The translations under genes were made by a program, and so were the position numbers. A DNA stretch of 22,305 bases, from contig CAJKRG010000052.1 of assembly GCA_905202215.1 (NCBI GenBank), positions 1-22,305 on the forward strand, written 5' to 3'. This stretch comes from an uncultured Porphyromonadaceae bacterium. Its GTDB lineage: Bacteria; Bacteroidota; Bacteroidia; Bacteroidales; Muribaculaceae. Numbering within the stretch: the stretch's first letter is position 1; each line of letters begins with the position of its first letter. The notes under the pieces were generated by a model. That model saw only the letters and a program-made list of their open reading frames with translations. It had not been told where the DNA came from and ran no database searches. Of this stretch, positions 8,105 to 15,430 are shown piece by piece.

Positions 8105-9976
8105 TTAACGTGTCAGGGTGTGGGAGAGCGGGCCTCGTGAAATTGTGATGGAGTCGGGGGCGACAGGGGCTGTGCAGTAGGGGTTGTTGTAACGGTAGGG
8201 CAGGCGCAGTGATATTTCGCGGCCGTCGGCTGTGAGGGGAGTCGAGAGTCCGAAAGAGATGGTGCCGGATGAGGGAGAGGCATATCGTAAGGTTCTGTCG
8301 TGAACAGATATATCGGCCGACAGCACAGCCTTGCGGAAAGCCTCGAAAGATTGCCAGTGAGCGGCGTCTCCGAGTTCACATACCCATATGTTGAAGGGGG
8401 AATCGGCCTTCAGATCGCATTCGATATTTCTGAAATCTTTGAGCAGTACAGGTTCGGTCGAGGAATAAATGGCTATGTAGCCGTCGCCTTTTCGTCCGAA
8501 CGTCCAGTGACCGGATCGCACGGTCTCGTCCATCTCCGCTGCCGGAAAATGTGCGTGAGAAAAGCGGCGGGGCGTGCCTTCCGGAATGTCGTGAATGCAT
8601 ATGGCGACGTTGCCGTGCTGGGCGGCGCGGGGCAGATATTCGTTTCCGGCCCAGTAGTTGGGCGACTGGCGCAGATTGTCGCCGCCGGGGCAATTGGTGT
8701 AGACTGTTGTGGAGGTGCCGAGAGTGGCCATCCAGGGGTGTTGCTGGTAGCCTGGTTTGCCTGCACGGTAGTCGAGGGCCGTGCTCAGGCTATAGTGCGG
8801 AGTGCGACGGGTGATGACGCTTGCCTCGGAAAGAGCGAAGCGGTCGCGGTCGGAAGGAGTCTTGCCTTCGGCGGCCTCACGCTCGTATATGGCTATATAT
8901 CTGTCGTAATCGCCGTATGGCCATGTGCCGTATTTCTGTGAGATGCTTTTCGACATGTGTATGGCCAGGGGGTGTATGAATTCCTGCATGCCCCAGAAAA
9001 GATGGCAGTCGAGTTCTCGGGTACGGTCAATGCCGTAGAGGCCGGCGTCTTCCACATTCAGACTCATGCGCTGCAAGTTGTCGTAGCTGACAGTACTGTC
9101 ATTTGCTATGGCGACGATGACTTCCGGGCAGCGGTATGAGCTTGTGGCGAGGGCGACGGCGCCGGTTGCTTCCTCTCGGTCGTATGTGCCGAGACCGAAC
9201 GCGAGTTTTATGAGGGGCGATGTGACGTGTGTGCCTGTGATGAGCGACGTGGCGTAGACGCGGCCGCTTGAGCCGCACATGTAGCCGTTCCGCTGATTGA
9301 GAGCCATGTCGAACATAAGGAGATCGAGCACATTGGTGGCGCGCCGGCGTATCTCGGGGTCTTCGGCGAAGTCATGCAGATTGAGAAGAAGAAGCGCCTC
9401 GACTTCGTAATATGTCGACAGCCATTCGCTGAAACCGAAGCGGAACCGGTGGTCGAGCCAGGGCAGAAGTAGCTCGCGTGCGTGCTCCATATGCTCGCGG
9501 CCTGTCAGTCCGCTTGAGAAGCGCATATCCTTGTAGAGTTGCCCTGCGAGGAGTTCGGCAGTGTGGTAAAGTGCCTGATGGTTTTCGGTGTGATAGCAGC
9601 GGTAGGTGCTGTCGGGCCGCGGATCATCCCACCAGTATTTGAAGTCGAGGATACGTTCTTTGGCGCGATCCTTCATCGAGGCTGTCATCGATGGTTTGGC
9701 GCGGTCAAGGTATACCATGCGCAGCAGGCCGTTGAGCGTGAAATCGTTGCAGTCGCGGTTGCTTTTGATTGTGGCGAAAATATCGTCAATATTTTCCTGT
9801 TCATACGGCAGGCCGGCTCCGTTGCGGGCAAGTTGACGGAATACGCCGTAAAGCCATTTTTCTTTACCGTGAGTGCCGTAGTAACCGAGATATTCCGACG
9901 CTCTTGTGTCGAAATCCGTGGCCAGAGAACTTAAGGCAGCGAGGAGGGATATGATAGCCAGTGTGATTTTTTTCAT
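8105..9976 (-). CDS. Secreted protein of unknown function, candidate glycan lyase or hydrolase
   Basis: I do not recognise this 623-residue protein. It has a signal peptide (1-19). Residues about 25-350 are mostly helical with repeated Trp/Tyr-rich segments, including KYWWDDPRPDST (113-124), YHTENHQALYHTAELLAG (128-145) and EWLSTYYEVEALLLLNLHDF (184-203), which resemble the alpha/alpha toroid of polysaccharide lyases and hydrolases. From about 380 the sequence turns beta-rich (RTPHYSLSTALDYRAGKPGY, then WTFGRKGDGYIAIYSS), as in the beta-sandwich that follows the toroid in heparinase- and alginate-lyase-type enzymes. The family link is by architecture only. Its ATG overlaps the stop of the GH67 gene (ATGA), so it is the third gene of a secreted uronic-acid operon. 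H129, E131, H133 and Y189-Y190 are candidate active-site residues. Start chosen at the signal peptide, not the longer frame reaching 10201. Confidence 0.72.
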   Translation of the reverse strand: MKKITLAIISLLAALSSLATDFDTRASEYLGYYGTHGKEKWLYGVFRQLARNGAGLPYEQENIDDIFATIKSNRDCNDFTLNGLLRMVYLDRAKPSMTASMKDRAKERILDFKYWWDDPRPDSTYRCYHTENHQALYHTAELLAGQLYKDMRFSSGLTGREHMEHARELLLPWLDHRFRFGFSEWLSTYYEVEALLLLNLHDFAEDPEIRRRATNVLDLLMFDMALNQRNGYMCGSSGRVYATSLITGTHVTSPLIKLAFGLGTYDREEATGAVALATSSYRCPEVIVAIANDSTVSYDNLQRMSLNVEDAGLYGIDRTRELDCHLFWGMQEFIHPLAIHMSKSISQKYGTWPYGDYDRYIAIYEREAAEGKTPSDRDRFALSEASVITRRTPHYSLSTALDYRAGKPGYQQHPWMATLGTSTTVYTNCPGGDNLRQSPNYWAGNEYLPRAAQHGNVAICIHDIPEGTPRRFSHAHFPAAEMDETVRSGHWTFGRKGDGYIAIYSSTEPVLLKDFRNIECDLKADSPFNIWVCELGDAAHWQSFEAFRKAVLSADISVHDRTLRYASPSSGTISFGLSTPLTADGREISLRLPYRYNNPYCTAPVAPDSITISRGPLSHTLTR

Positions 9977-12093
9977 TGCGGCATGTATTTGCCCCATTCG
10001 TGGGGGTAGGGTATGCGTTTGTAGTATTCGAGTGTATGGGCCGGTTGCTCGCGGCCGGAGGGAATGCCTTTGCGGGCATAGCTGTCGAAGAAAAGAAGAC
10101 AGCCGTCGCGCCACCAGATGGCTTCCTGCTCCTGATTGCGCAGAAGACGTGCCACACGCGCATGGCGTTGCGTGTCGATATAGGGGCGGACTGATTCCCA
10201 TTTATCCTGCATGGATCGTACCTGATCGACTCCTGAATAATAACTGTCGACGAGTCCTTGCCACAATGTCTTGCCGCTTTTAAGGCGATAGTTCCATGGC
10301 AGACGGTGAAACCACAGCAGAAGATTTTCGGGACAGGTGTCTATAGAATCGAAGGTGGCCGCTATGACAGGATGGTATTGCTGAGCGGCGCCTGTGCCAC
10401 GGGCTGTACGGTCTACACCGATACTGTCCGAAGTGATTTTATGGTAGTCGAAAGCTGTCCATACAGGATCGTCGTGCCAGGGCTCAGGGCCGTTGTGGGT
10501 GCCGTAGTTCATGATGTGGTTGAGGCCCAGGGGCATTGTATAGTTCACGTATGTCTCGCGGGAGCCGTTCATGATATCGCAGATTGTGCCGACGGCCTGC
10601 CGGTTGTTGCTGAAGGTCATGCGGGTCCATTCTTCAGCTATATCGGCTGCGGAAAGAGCCGGATTCCAGGCCTGACGCCCGAAAGTGTACCAGTTGGCCT
10701 GTGCGAAAGGATGGCCTGTCCAGTTTATTTCGGAACCGATGTTGGCGACACCTGCAATAGCCGATACCGGTGCCTTGGCGATGACTGATGCTACGGTCGA
10801 ACCTCTGTCGTCGACCTGCGACGAAAGCACTTCCTCATACAGAGGCCCGAGATAGACGAGATGCCCGGTGTGTCCGAGGTTTTCCTGCGTTATCTGCACT
10901 TCGAGCCCTACCGAAGTTTTTTTCATGGCTCCGAAAAGAGGATGGAAAGGCTCGCGTGGCTGAAAATCGATGGGGCCGTTTTTCACCTGTACCACGACAT
11001 TGGAATCGAAGTCGCCGTCGAGCGGGGCGAACTCGCGATATGCTCCGAGCACACGGTCGTTGCTGCGGTCGTTGAGATATACGAAGGCGCGCCAGAACAC
11101 TATGCCGCCGTGAGGTGCAAGGGCGCGCGCAAGCATGTTTGCCCCCTGTGCGTGTGTGCAGCCGTAGTCCTGAGGGCCGGGCTGGCCTTCGGAGTTTGCT
11201 TTGACAAGGAATCCGCCGAAGTCGGGAATGAGGTCGTAGATTTCGTCGGCTTTGGCGCGCCACCATTTATGCACGGCGGGGTCGTCGGGCGAAGCGCTTT
11301 TCAGGCCTCCGATTTCGATAGGCGCGCTGAATTTGGCTGTGAGATATACCCGAATGCCGTAAGGACGCCATGCGTCGGCGAGAGCCGCTACTTTCACAAG
11401 CCATTCGTGCGAGAGCATATATGCTTTGGCGTTGACATTGTTGATTACAGCGCCGTTTATGCCCACCGAGGCATTTGCGCGGGCATAGTCTATGAGGCGC
11501 GGGTCGATGTCGTAGTTAAGCCGTTCCCAGTTCCAGAGGCTGTAGCCGGCATATCCGCGCTCGATGCTGCCGTCGGGGTTATCCCAGTGGTTGAGCATAC
11601 GCAGCGAAACGGCCGGATTGTCTACTATGTCGAGATCTGCGATATCCTGATGAGTCTGTAGCAGACGGAGATAAGCGAATGTGCCGTAGAGTGCGCCCGA
11701 TGGAGTGAGCGCAAGTATGGCATTAGTCTTTTTTCTGCCTTTTTTGACTGTGACGATGTGGAAGCCGTCGGTCCTGATATCAGAAAACAGGCTGTTGTCG
11801 AAAAGGCCTGACTCCGGCAGCGCGACAACGATGTCGGCTTTGTCGGCTTCTGTGTTTTCGTGCGGCCATACGCCGGCGAGACAAGTCAGAGCCATCTGAA
11901 GTTCTTCGGCTATCACATCTGCGGTAGGGCCTGAGAAACCGATATGATACGAGCGGTTGCAGTCGTCGTAGCCGAGGCGTTGTGCTTCGGTTGTATCGGT
12001 GCCGTATCTCAGCCACAGGTCATAGCCGTTTTCAGCTGTCAGGCATAGGCTGATGCTGAAAACGGCGGTAAAAAAGGCTAGTAGACGTTTCAT
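9973..12093 (-). CDS. GH67 alpha-glucuronidase, secreted
   Basis: GH67 enzymes release (4-O-methyl-)D-glucuronic acid from the non-reducing end of glucuronoxylan oligosaccharides by an inverting mechanism. The 706-residue product has a signal peptide (1-20), an N-terminal beta domain (about 25-155), a TIM-barrel with the family landmarks, and a helical C-terminal domain rich in Trp. Expected catalytic residues are present with family spacing: E302 in VKANSEGQPGP, D376 in KNGPIDFQPREP and E404 in QITQENLG, matching Glu292/Asp365/Glu393 of the Cellvibrio enzyme. I start at 12093 because it begins the signal peptide and overlaps the upstream GH105 stop (TAATG); the ATG at 12123 would put charged residues first. 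Second gene of the operon and coupled on both sides by overlaps. Confidence 0.95.
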   Translation of the reverse strand: MKRLLAFFTAVFSISLCLTAENGYDLWLRYGTDTTEAQRLGYDDCNRSYHIGFSGPTADVIAEELQMALTCLAGVWPHENTEADKADIVVALPESGLFDNSLFSDIRTDGFHIVTVKKGRKKTNAILALTPSGALYGTFAYLRLLQTHQDIADLDIVDNPAVSLRMLNHWDNPDGSIERGYAGYSLWNWERLNYDIDPRLIDYARANASVGINGAVINNVNAKAYMLSHEWLVKVAALADAWRPYGIRVYLTAKFSAPIEIGGLKSASPDDPAVHKWWRAKADEIYDLIPDFGGFLVKANSEGQPGPQDYGCTHAQGANMLARALAPHGGIVFWRAFVYLNDRSNDRVLGAYREFAPLDGDFDSNVVVQVKNGPIDFQPREPFHPLFGAMKKTSVGLEVQITQENLGHTGHLVYLGPLYEEVLSSQVDDRGSTVASVIAKAPVSAIAGVANIGSEINWTGHPFAQANWYTFGRQAWNPALSAADIAEEWTRMTFSNNRQAVGTICDIMNGSRETYVNYTMPLGLNHIMNYGTHNGPEPWHDDPVWTAFDYHKITSDSIGVDRTARGTGAAQQYHPVIAATFDSIDTCPENLLLWFHRLPWNYRLKSGKTLWQGLVDSYYSGVDQVRSMQDKWESVRPYIDTQRHARVARLLRNQEQEAIWWRDGCLLFFDSYARKGIPSGREQPAHTLEYYKRIPYPHEWGKYMPQ

Positions 12094-13211
12094 TATTTTT
12101 CGAGGAAAGCGGTGGCACACCATAGAATAGGCGCCTGGCCGTGCATGTTGCCGAGGAGTCGGCGCCTGCCGAGATAGAAATCTCTTTCAGAGCTTCGGTT
12201 GGTACCCTCGCATACGTCGGCTATATCCCCGCGATCATCGATGCAGTCTACAAGGGCTTTCCATGCTTTGTTGACAATAGGCTCGAATTTATCTTTAGGC
12301 AGCCATCCTTTGCGTACGCCTTTTATCATGGCATAGGTGAACATGGCCGATCCCGAGGTCTCGCTCCACACCGACGGATCGTCGACGAGCTGTGCCCAGA
12401 GACCGTCGTCTTTCTGATATTCTGCAAGAGTATTCATCATCTTCAGATACGACTGCATGATGATGTCGTAGTGTTCGTTGTCGGGGGGCAGAACAGACAG
12501 AAGTTCTGTCATGCCCGCTGCCATCCAGCCGTTGCCGCGCCCCCAGAAGAAAGGCGCTTCGGGCGAATGGTGGAAGAGGCCGTTGGGGCGCTGTATCTTA
12601 CCGAGATAACTCACCATCTGTCGAGCGGTGCGGTCTATGTATCTGGAGTCTTTTGTCGCCAGATATGCCTGGCTCTGAATCGTCGTGACCATAAACATGT
12701 CGTCGATCCAGTATCGTGTCTGCCATGAGAGACCTTCGTTGAGCAGCCGGGTGTGTTCTGGGTTCTCTTTCTTTGAAGCAGGCTTCTGCCATTGGGTGTC
12801 TGCATACCACAATCCGAGGCTTCGGAATGCTTTGTTGCCGGTGTGCATGTACAGCTGCAGGGGAACGGAACCGAAAACATTGTGGTCTACATGGTTCGGA
12901 ACCGGCAGCAACTTCATCTCGTCTCCGAAGAGAGGATACAGCCGTTCTTCGAGGGCTTCGAGAGCTTTCTTGTCTTTTGTAGTGCGTGCGAAGCGGATTG
13001 CTCCGAGCCATGCGCATGTTTCGGGATATGTGATTTCCTGAGGCGGGTCGGTGCGTTCGTCGAAATTGGGATGAGGTACTTCGATGAAACGGGCGCAAAC
13101 TTTGGCGCCGACCTTTTCAGGCGCATATTTCCCGCTGAAGTTATCTTTGAGATCTTTTGCCGACATCGTCATACAAGCGAGCAGACAGCACAGAATGGCC
13201 AATTTTTTCAT
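12093..13211 (-). CDS. GH105 family unsaturated uronyl hydrolase, secreted
   Basis: GH105 enzymes hydrate the double bond of unsaturated uronic acid residues left by polysaccharide lyases, releasing the sugar. The 372-residue product has a signal peptide (about 1-18) and an alpha/alpha toroid with family motifs: RYWIDDMFMVTTIQ (166-179; D170 aligns with the catalytic Asp of YteR), FFWGRGNGWMAAGM (221-234) and a later GLWAQLVDDPSVWSETSGSA. Length fits the family. It is the first gene of the operon; a -7 element lies 29 nt upstream. The frame extends to 13598 but that part overlaps the eno terminator and 3' end; the ATG at 13211 begins the signal peptide. A partner lyase is expected biologically, and the unknown third gene of the operon is a candidate. 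Confidence 0.92.
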   Translation of the reverse strand: MKKLAILCCLLACMTMSAKDLKDNFSGKYAPEKVGAKVCARFIEVPHPNFDERTDPPQEITYPETCAWLGAIRFARTTKDKKALEALEERLYPLFGDEMKLLPVPNHVDHNVFGSVPLQLYMHTGNKAFRSLGLWYADTQWQKPASKKENPEHTRLLNEGLSWQTRYWIDDMFMVTTIQSQAYLATKDSRYIDRTARQMVSYLGKIQRPNGLFHHSPEAPFFWGRGNGWMAAGMTELLSVLPPDNEHYDIIMQSYLKMMNTLAEYQKDDGLWAQLVDDPSVWSETSGSAMFTYAMIKGVRKGWLPKDKFEPIVNKAWKALVDCIDDRGDIADVCEGTNRSSERDFYLGRRRLLGNMHGQAPILWCATAFLEK

Positions 13212-13239
13212 AGTATTTTTTATGGATATGAATTTTATG

Positions 13240-13247
13240 CAAAAATA
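13240..13247 (-). promoter_or_regulatory. -7 promoter element of the GH105-GH67 operon
   Basis: Minus strand TATTTTTG matches TAnnTTTG and lies 29 nt before the GH105 ATG. No -33 TTTG is found at the usual spacing, which would suit an activator-dependent promoter, but this is inference. The octamer and the two following bases (TATTTTTGC) equal those in the window-end repeats. Confidence 0.55.
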
Positions 13248-13300
13248 GAGAGCATGACCTGATGCCGGTGTACTTGATTGTGCAAAAAGTGTACAGATAC

Positions 13301-13336
13301 AAAAAAATCGCCCGGCTTCATGCGAAGCGGGCGATT
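13301..13336 (-). terminator. Intrinsic terminator of enolase
   Basis: On the minus strand a GC-rich stem of 13 pairs with one bulged base (13324-13336 against 13306-13319) closes an ATGC-type loop and runs into a T7 tract (13307-13301). It begins 23 nt after the enolase stop, a textbook rho-independent terminator. It also insulates the glycan operon from enolase transcription. Confidence 0.92.
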
Positions 13337-13359
13337 TCTTATGGTTTCTGATCCGAAAA

Positions 13360-14652
13360 TTATTCGGGACGTTTGGTCTTTTTGCCGTAGCCGTAGCGGG
13401 CTGCAGTGCCGAGCTGCTCTTCGATGCGGAGGAGTTGGTTGTACTTGGCCATACGGTCGGAGCGGCTTGCCGAACCGGTCTTGATCTGGCCGGCGTTGGT
13501 AGCGACGGCGATGTCGGCGATAGTAGCGTCTTCGGTTTCGCCCGAACGGTGCGAGATAACGGCGGTGTAGCCGTTGCGCTGTGCGAGTTCGACAGCACGG
13601 AGGGTTTCGGTGAGCGAGCCGATCTGGTTAACCTTAACGAGGATAGAGTTGGCGCAGCCGAGTTCGATACCCTTTTCGAGGTACTTGACGTTGGTAACGA
13701 AGAGGTCGTCGCCTACGAGCTGGCAGCGGTCGCCGATCATGTCGGTGAGAATCTTCCAGCCTTCCCAGTCGCCTTCTGCCATACCGTCTTCGATAGAGTC
13801 GATGGGGAATTCTTCAACGAGTTTCTTGAGGAATTCGGCCTGTTCCTGGCTGGTGAGCTTGGGAGCGTTGGCGCCCTGCTTCCAGGTGTAGTCGTAAACG
13901 CCGTCCTTGTAGAATTCAGACGAAGCGCAGTCGAGACCGATGGTCACGTCCTTGCCGGGTACGTAGCCGGCCTTTTCGATGGCCTGGATAATAACGTTGA
14001 GGGCATCTTCGGTGCCGTCGAGGGTGGGAGCGAAACCGCCTTCGTCGCCTACTGCGGTGCTGAGGCCGCGTGCTTTGAGCACAGCCTTGAGGTTGTGGAA
14101 TACTTCAGTACCCATGCGGATGCCTTCGTGGAACGAAGTGGCGCCGATAGGACGGATCATGAATTCCTGGAAGCAGATGGGGGCGTCGGAGTGAGCACCG
14201 CCGTTGATGATGTTCATCATGGGCACGGGGAGCACGTAGGTGTTGCAGCCACCGATGTATTTGTAGAGGGGAAGACCGAGATAGTCGGCAGCAGCTTTGG
14301 CAACGGCGAGCGAAACACCGAGGATGGCGTTGGCGCCGAGGTTGCTCTTGGTGTCGGTGCCGTCGAGGGCCAGCATGGTTTCGTCGATTGCAATCTGGTC
14401 GAGAGCGTTCATGCCTACGAGAGCGGCAGCGATGGGGCCGTTTACGTTGGCTACAGCCTTGAGGACACCCTTGCCCATGTAGCGGTTCTTGTCGCCGTCG
14501 CGGAGCTCGAGAGCTTCGTTAACGCCGGTCGATGCGCCCGAGGGAACAGAGGCACGGCCGAAAGCGCCGGATTCGAGAACAACGTCTACTTCCACTGTGG
14601 GATTGCCGCGCGAGTCGAGAACCTCGCGGCCGATGATTTTTTCGATTTTCAT
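13360..14652 (-). CDS. eno: Enolase (phosphopyruvate hydratase)
   Basis: Catalyses 2-phosphoglycerate to phosphoenolpyruvate in glycolysis, in the cytoplasm. The 430-residue product is full length. The start MKIEKIIGREVLDSRGNPT is typical; the metal ligands D241, E288 and D315, catalytic E204 (GDEGGFAP) and K340 (SILVKVNQIG), and the late SHRSGETEDATIAD signature are all intact. Codon use is strongly biased (GAC, AAG, CTG, GTC), as expected of a highly expressed gene, and this bias also keeps long antisense frames open. It is monocistronic, with its own promoter about 75-105 nt upstream and a strong terminator. Confidence 0.99.
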   Translation of the reverse strand: MKIEKIIGREVLDSRGNPTVEVDVVLESGAFGRASVPSGASTGVNEALELRDGDKNRYMGKGVLKAVANVNGPIAAALVGMNALDQIAIDETMLALDGTDTKSNLGANAILGVSLAVAKAAADYLGLPLYKYIGGCNTYVLPVPMMNIINGGAHSDAPICFQEFMIRPIGATSFHEGIRMGTEVFHNLKAVLKARGLSTAVGDEGGFAPTLDGTEDALNVIIQAIEKAGYVPGKDVTIGLDCASSEFYKDGVYDYTWKQGANAPKLTSQEQAEFLKKLVEEFPIDSIEDGMAEGDWEGWKILTDMIGDRCQLVGDDLFVTNVKYLEKGIELGCANSILVKVNQIGSLTETLRAVELAQRNGYTAVISHRSGETEDATIADIAVATNAGQIKTGSASRSDRMAKYNQLLRIEEQLGTAARYGYGKKTKRPE

Positions 14653-14728
14653 GATTATAATACCTTGGTATATAGTTGTGTTTTGTTTGTCAGTTTCCGG
14701 CGGAGCGGCAAGGCCCCGCTTTCGGCGG

Positions 14729-14758
14729 CAAATTTACGAAAAATTTCTCTAATACCAA
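14729..14758 (-). promoter_or_regulatory. Enolase promoter
   Basis: Minus strand: TTG at 14758-14756, 19 nt spacer, then TAAATTTG at 14736-14729. Transcription would start near 14722 and give an untranslated leader of about 70 nt. The leader contains a GC-rich segment (14698-14728) able to fold into a short AGCGG/CCGCT hairpin. Confidence 0.65.
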
Positions 14759-14832
14759 TCGTTTTTTTGTTTTAAACGAGAACTCTAAAAGCCCCGGATA
14801 TGTTATAAAATATGAAATCGGTAAAGGCCGTT

Positions 14833-14860
14833 TTCATAATTCATAATCCATAATTCAAAA
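14833..14860 (+). repeat. Four-copy 7-bp tandem repeat upstream of a small membrane-protein gene
   Basis: Units are TTCATAA, TTCATAA, TCCATAA, TTCAAAA, ending 11 nt before the ATG at 14872. The last two units carry one change each. No TAnnTTTG promoter for the downstream gene is recognisable in 14759-14871. Confidence 0.75.
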
Positions 14861-14871
14861 TTACTATTGCC

Positions 14872-15039
14872 ATGTCGCGTTCATCATCCAATAAAAAGAG
14901 CCGAACACCCGTCTGGGTTGCTATCGGTGCCATCTTTCTGATAATATTGCTCATAATCTGGCTTACTTTCGCCGATCTTACCGGCAATACCGATGTCGCC
15001 GCTTTTATCGCTCCCTATATTGTCAATTCTCCCGCTTAA
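14872..15039 (+). CDS. Small single-span membrane protein, unknown function
   Basis: A 55-residue product with a basic, Ser-rich N-terminus (MSRSSSNKKSRTP), one strongly hydrophobic segment (about 14-33, VWVAIGAIFLIILLIIWLTF) and a short C-terminal tail (ADLTGNTDV...NSPA). The basic N-terminus predicts cytoplasmic N-out-of-membrane orientation with the tail in the periplasm. I do not recognise a family. It is supported as a gene by start, hydrophobic organisation, GC-biased third positions and its 11-nt spacing to the GlsB/YeaQ-like gene downstream, which suggests co-transcription. Alternative: a lysis-like or regulatory small membrane peptide; nothing in the sequence decides this. Confidence 0.68.
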   Translation: MSRSSSNKKSRTPVWVAIGAIFLIILLIIWLTFADLTGNTDVAAFIAPYIVNSPA

Positions 15040-15050
15040 AAATTTCTGTC

Positions 15051-15353
15051 ATGGATACTCTGGCTGCAATCTCACCCGGCCATGCCGGTTTACTGATATG
15101 GCTCGTATGGGCTATGATAGGTCTGTTCGAGGGGCTTGTCGCCTCCCGTGTGCTCGGTGGTCGCCGCATATTGTTTATGGACATCGTGGTCGGCATTGTC
15201 GCGGCTGTGCTGGGCGGCATACTCAGTACCAACTTCATAGGCGATACGCCCGTGCAGTTGTTCCTTCTCTCGGTTCTTGCCGCCGTATTCTTCTCGGCCC
15301 TCATTCTCTGGCTTGTAGGCGCTATCTTCTATAAGAATGAGGAAGAGATGTAG
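15051..15353 (+). CDS. GlsB/YeaQ/YmgE family (transglycosylase-associated) membrane protein
   Basis: A 100-residue, highly hydrophobic protein with three predicted membrane spans (about 12-30, 43-61, 70-93). The pattern GLLIWLVWAMIGLFEGLVASRVLGG then DIVVGIVAAVLGGIL follows the Transgly_assoc (PF04226) layout, where a glycine-rich second helix follows a short basic loop (SRVLGGRR). Members are small stress-associated inner-membrane proteins of unclear function; the name does not show a transglycosylase role. Length is slightly above the usual 80-90. It follows the 55-residue membrane protein by 11 nt and ends before a shared terminator hairpin. Confidence 0.75.
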   Translation: MDTLAAISPGHAGLLIWLVWAMIGLFEGLVASRVLGGRRILFMDIVVGIVAAVLGGILSTNFIGDTPVQLFLLSVLAAVFFSALILWLVGAIFYKNEEEM

Positions 15354-15376
15354 GCTGGTCCGTTTCAATGATATAA

Positions 15377-15408
15377 AAGGCCGCGGCTCCAACCGGAACC
15401 GCGGCCTT
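15377..15408. terminator. Bidirectional terminator hairpin between the GlsB-like gene and nagB
   Basis: A perfect 10-bp stem AAGGCCGCGG/CCGCGGCCTT, one C-A mismatch, then three more pairs (TCC/GGA) around a 4-nt AACC loop. It lies between convergent genes, 23 nt past the plus-strand stop and 22 nt past the nagB stop. The minus side is followed by TTTTAT-type sequence, giving a better U-run for nagB; the plus side is followed by AAATGTT and is weaker. Confidence 0.85.
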
Positions 15409-15430
15409 AAATGTTAAAATCCTGTTCTTG

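Noticed and set aside
8078..8105. Possible terminator after the unknown secreted gene.
   Set aside because: The stem has a central mismatch pair, one arm touches the stop codon and no U-run follows on the minus strand.
9977..10201. N-terminal extension of the unknown secreted protein.
   Set aside because: It is GH67 coding DNA in another frame; the signal peptide begins at 9976 with an ATGA overlap.
10861..11661. A 266-residue plus-strand frame inside the GH67 gene.
   Set aside because: Antisense of the conserved GH67 catalytic region; Cys- and Val-rich without family signature.
13212..13598. N-terminal extension of the GH105 protein.
   Set aside because: It crosses the enolase terminator and coding region and lies upstream of the -7 element; the signal peptide starts at 13211.
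13435..14775. A 446-residue frame opposite enolase on the plus strand.
   Set aside because: It is the antisense of a strongly codon-biased gene; Gly/Ala/Val/Glu/Asp-rich composition without any family motif is the usual shadow. It also covers the enolase promoter.
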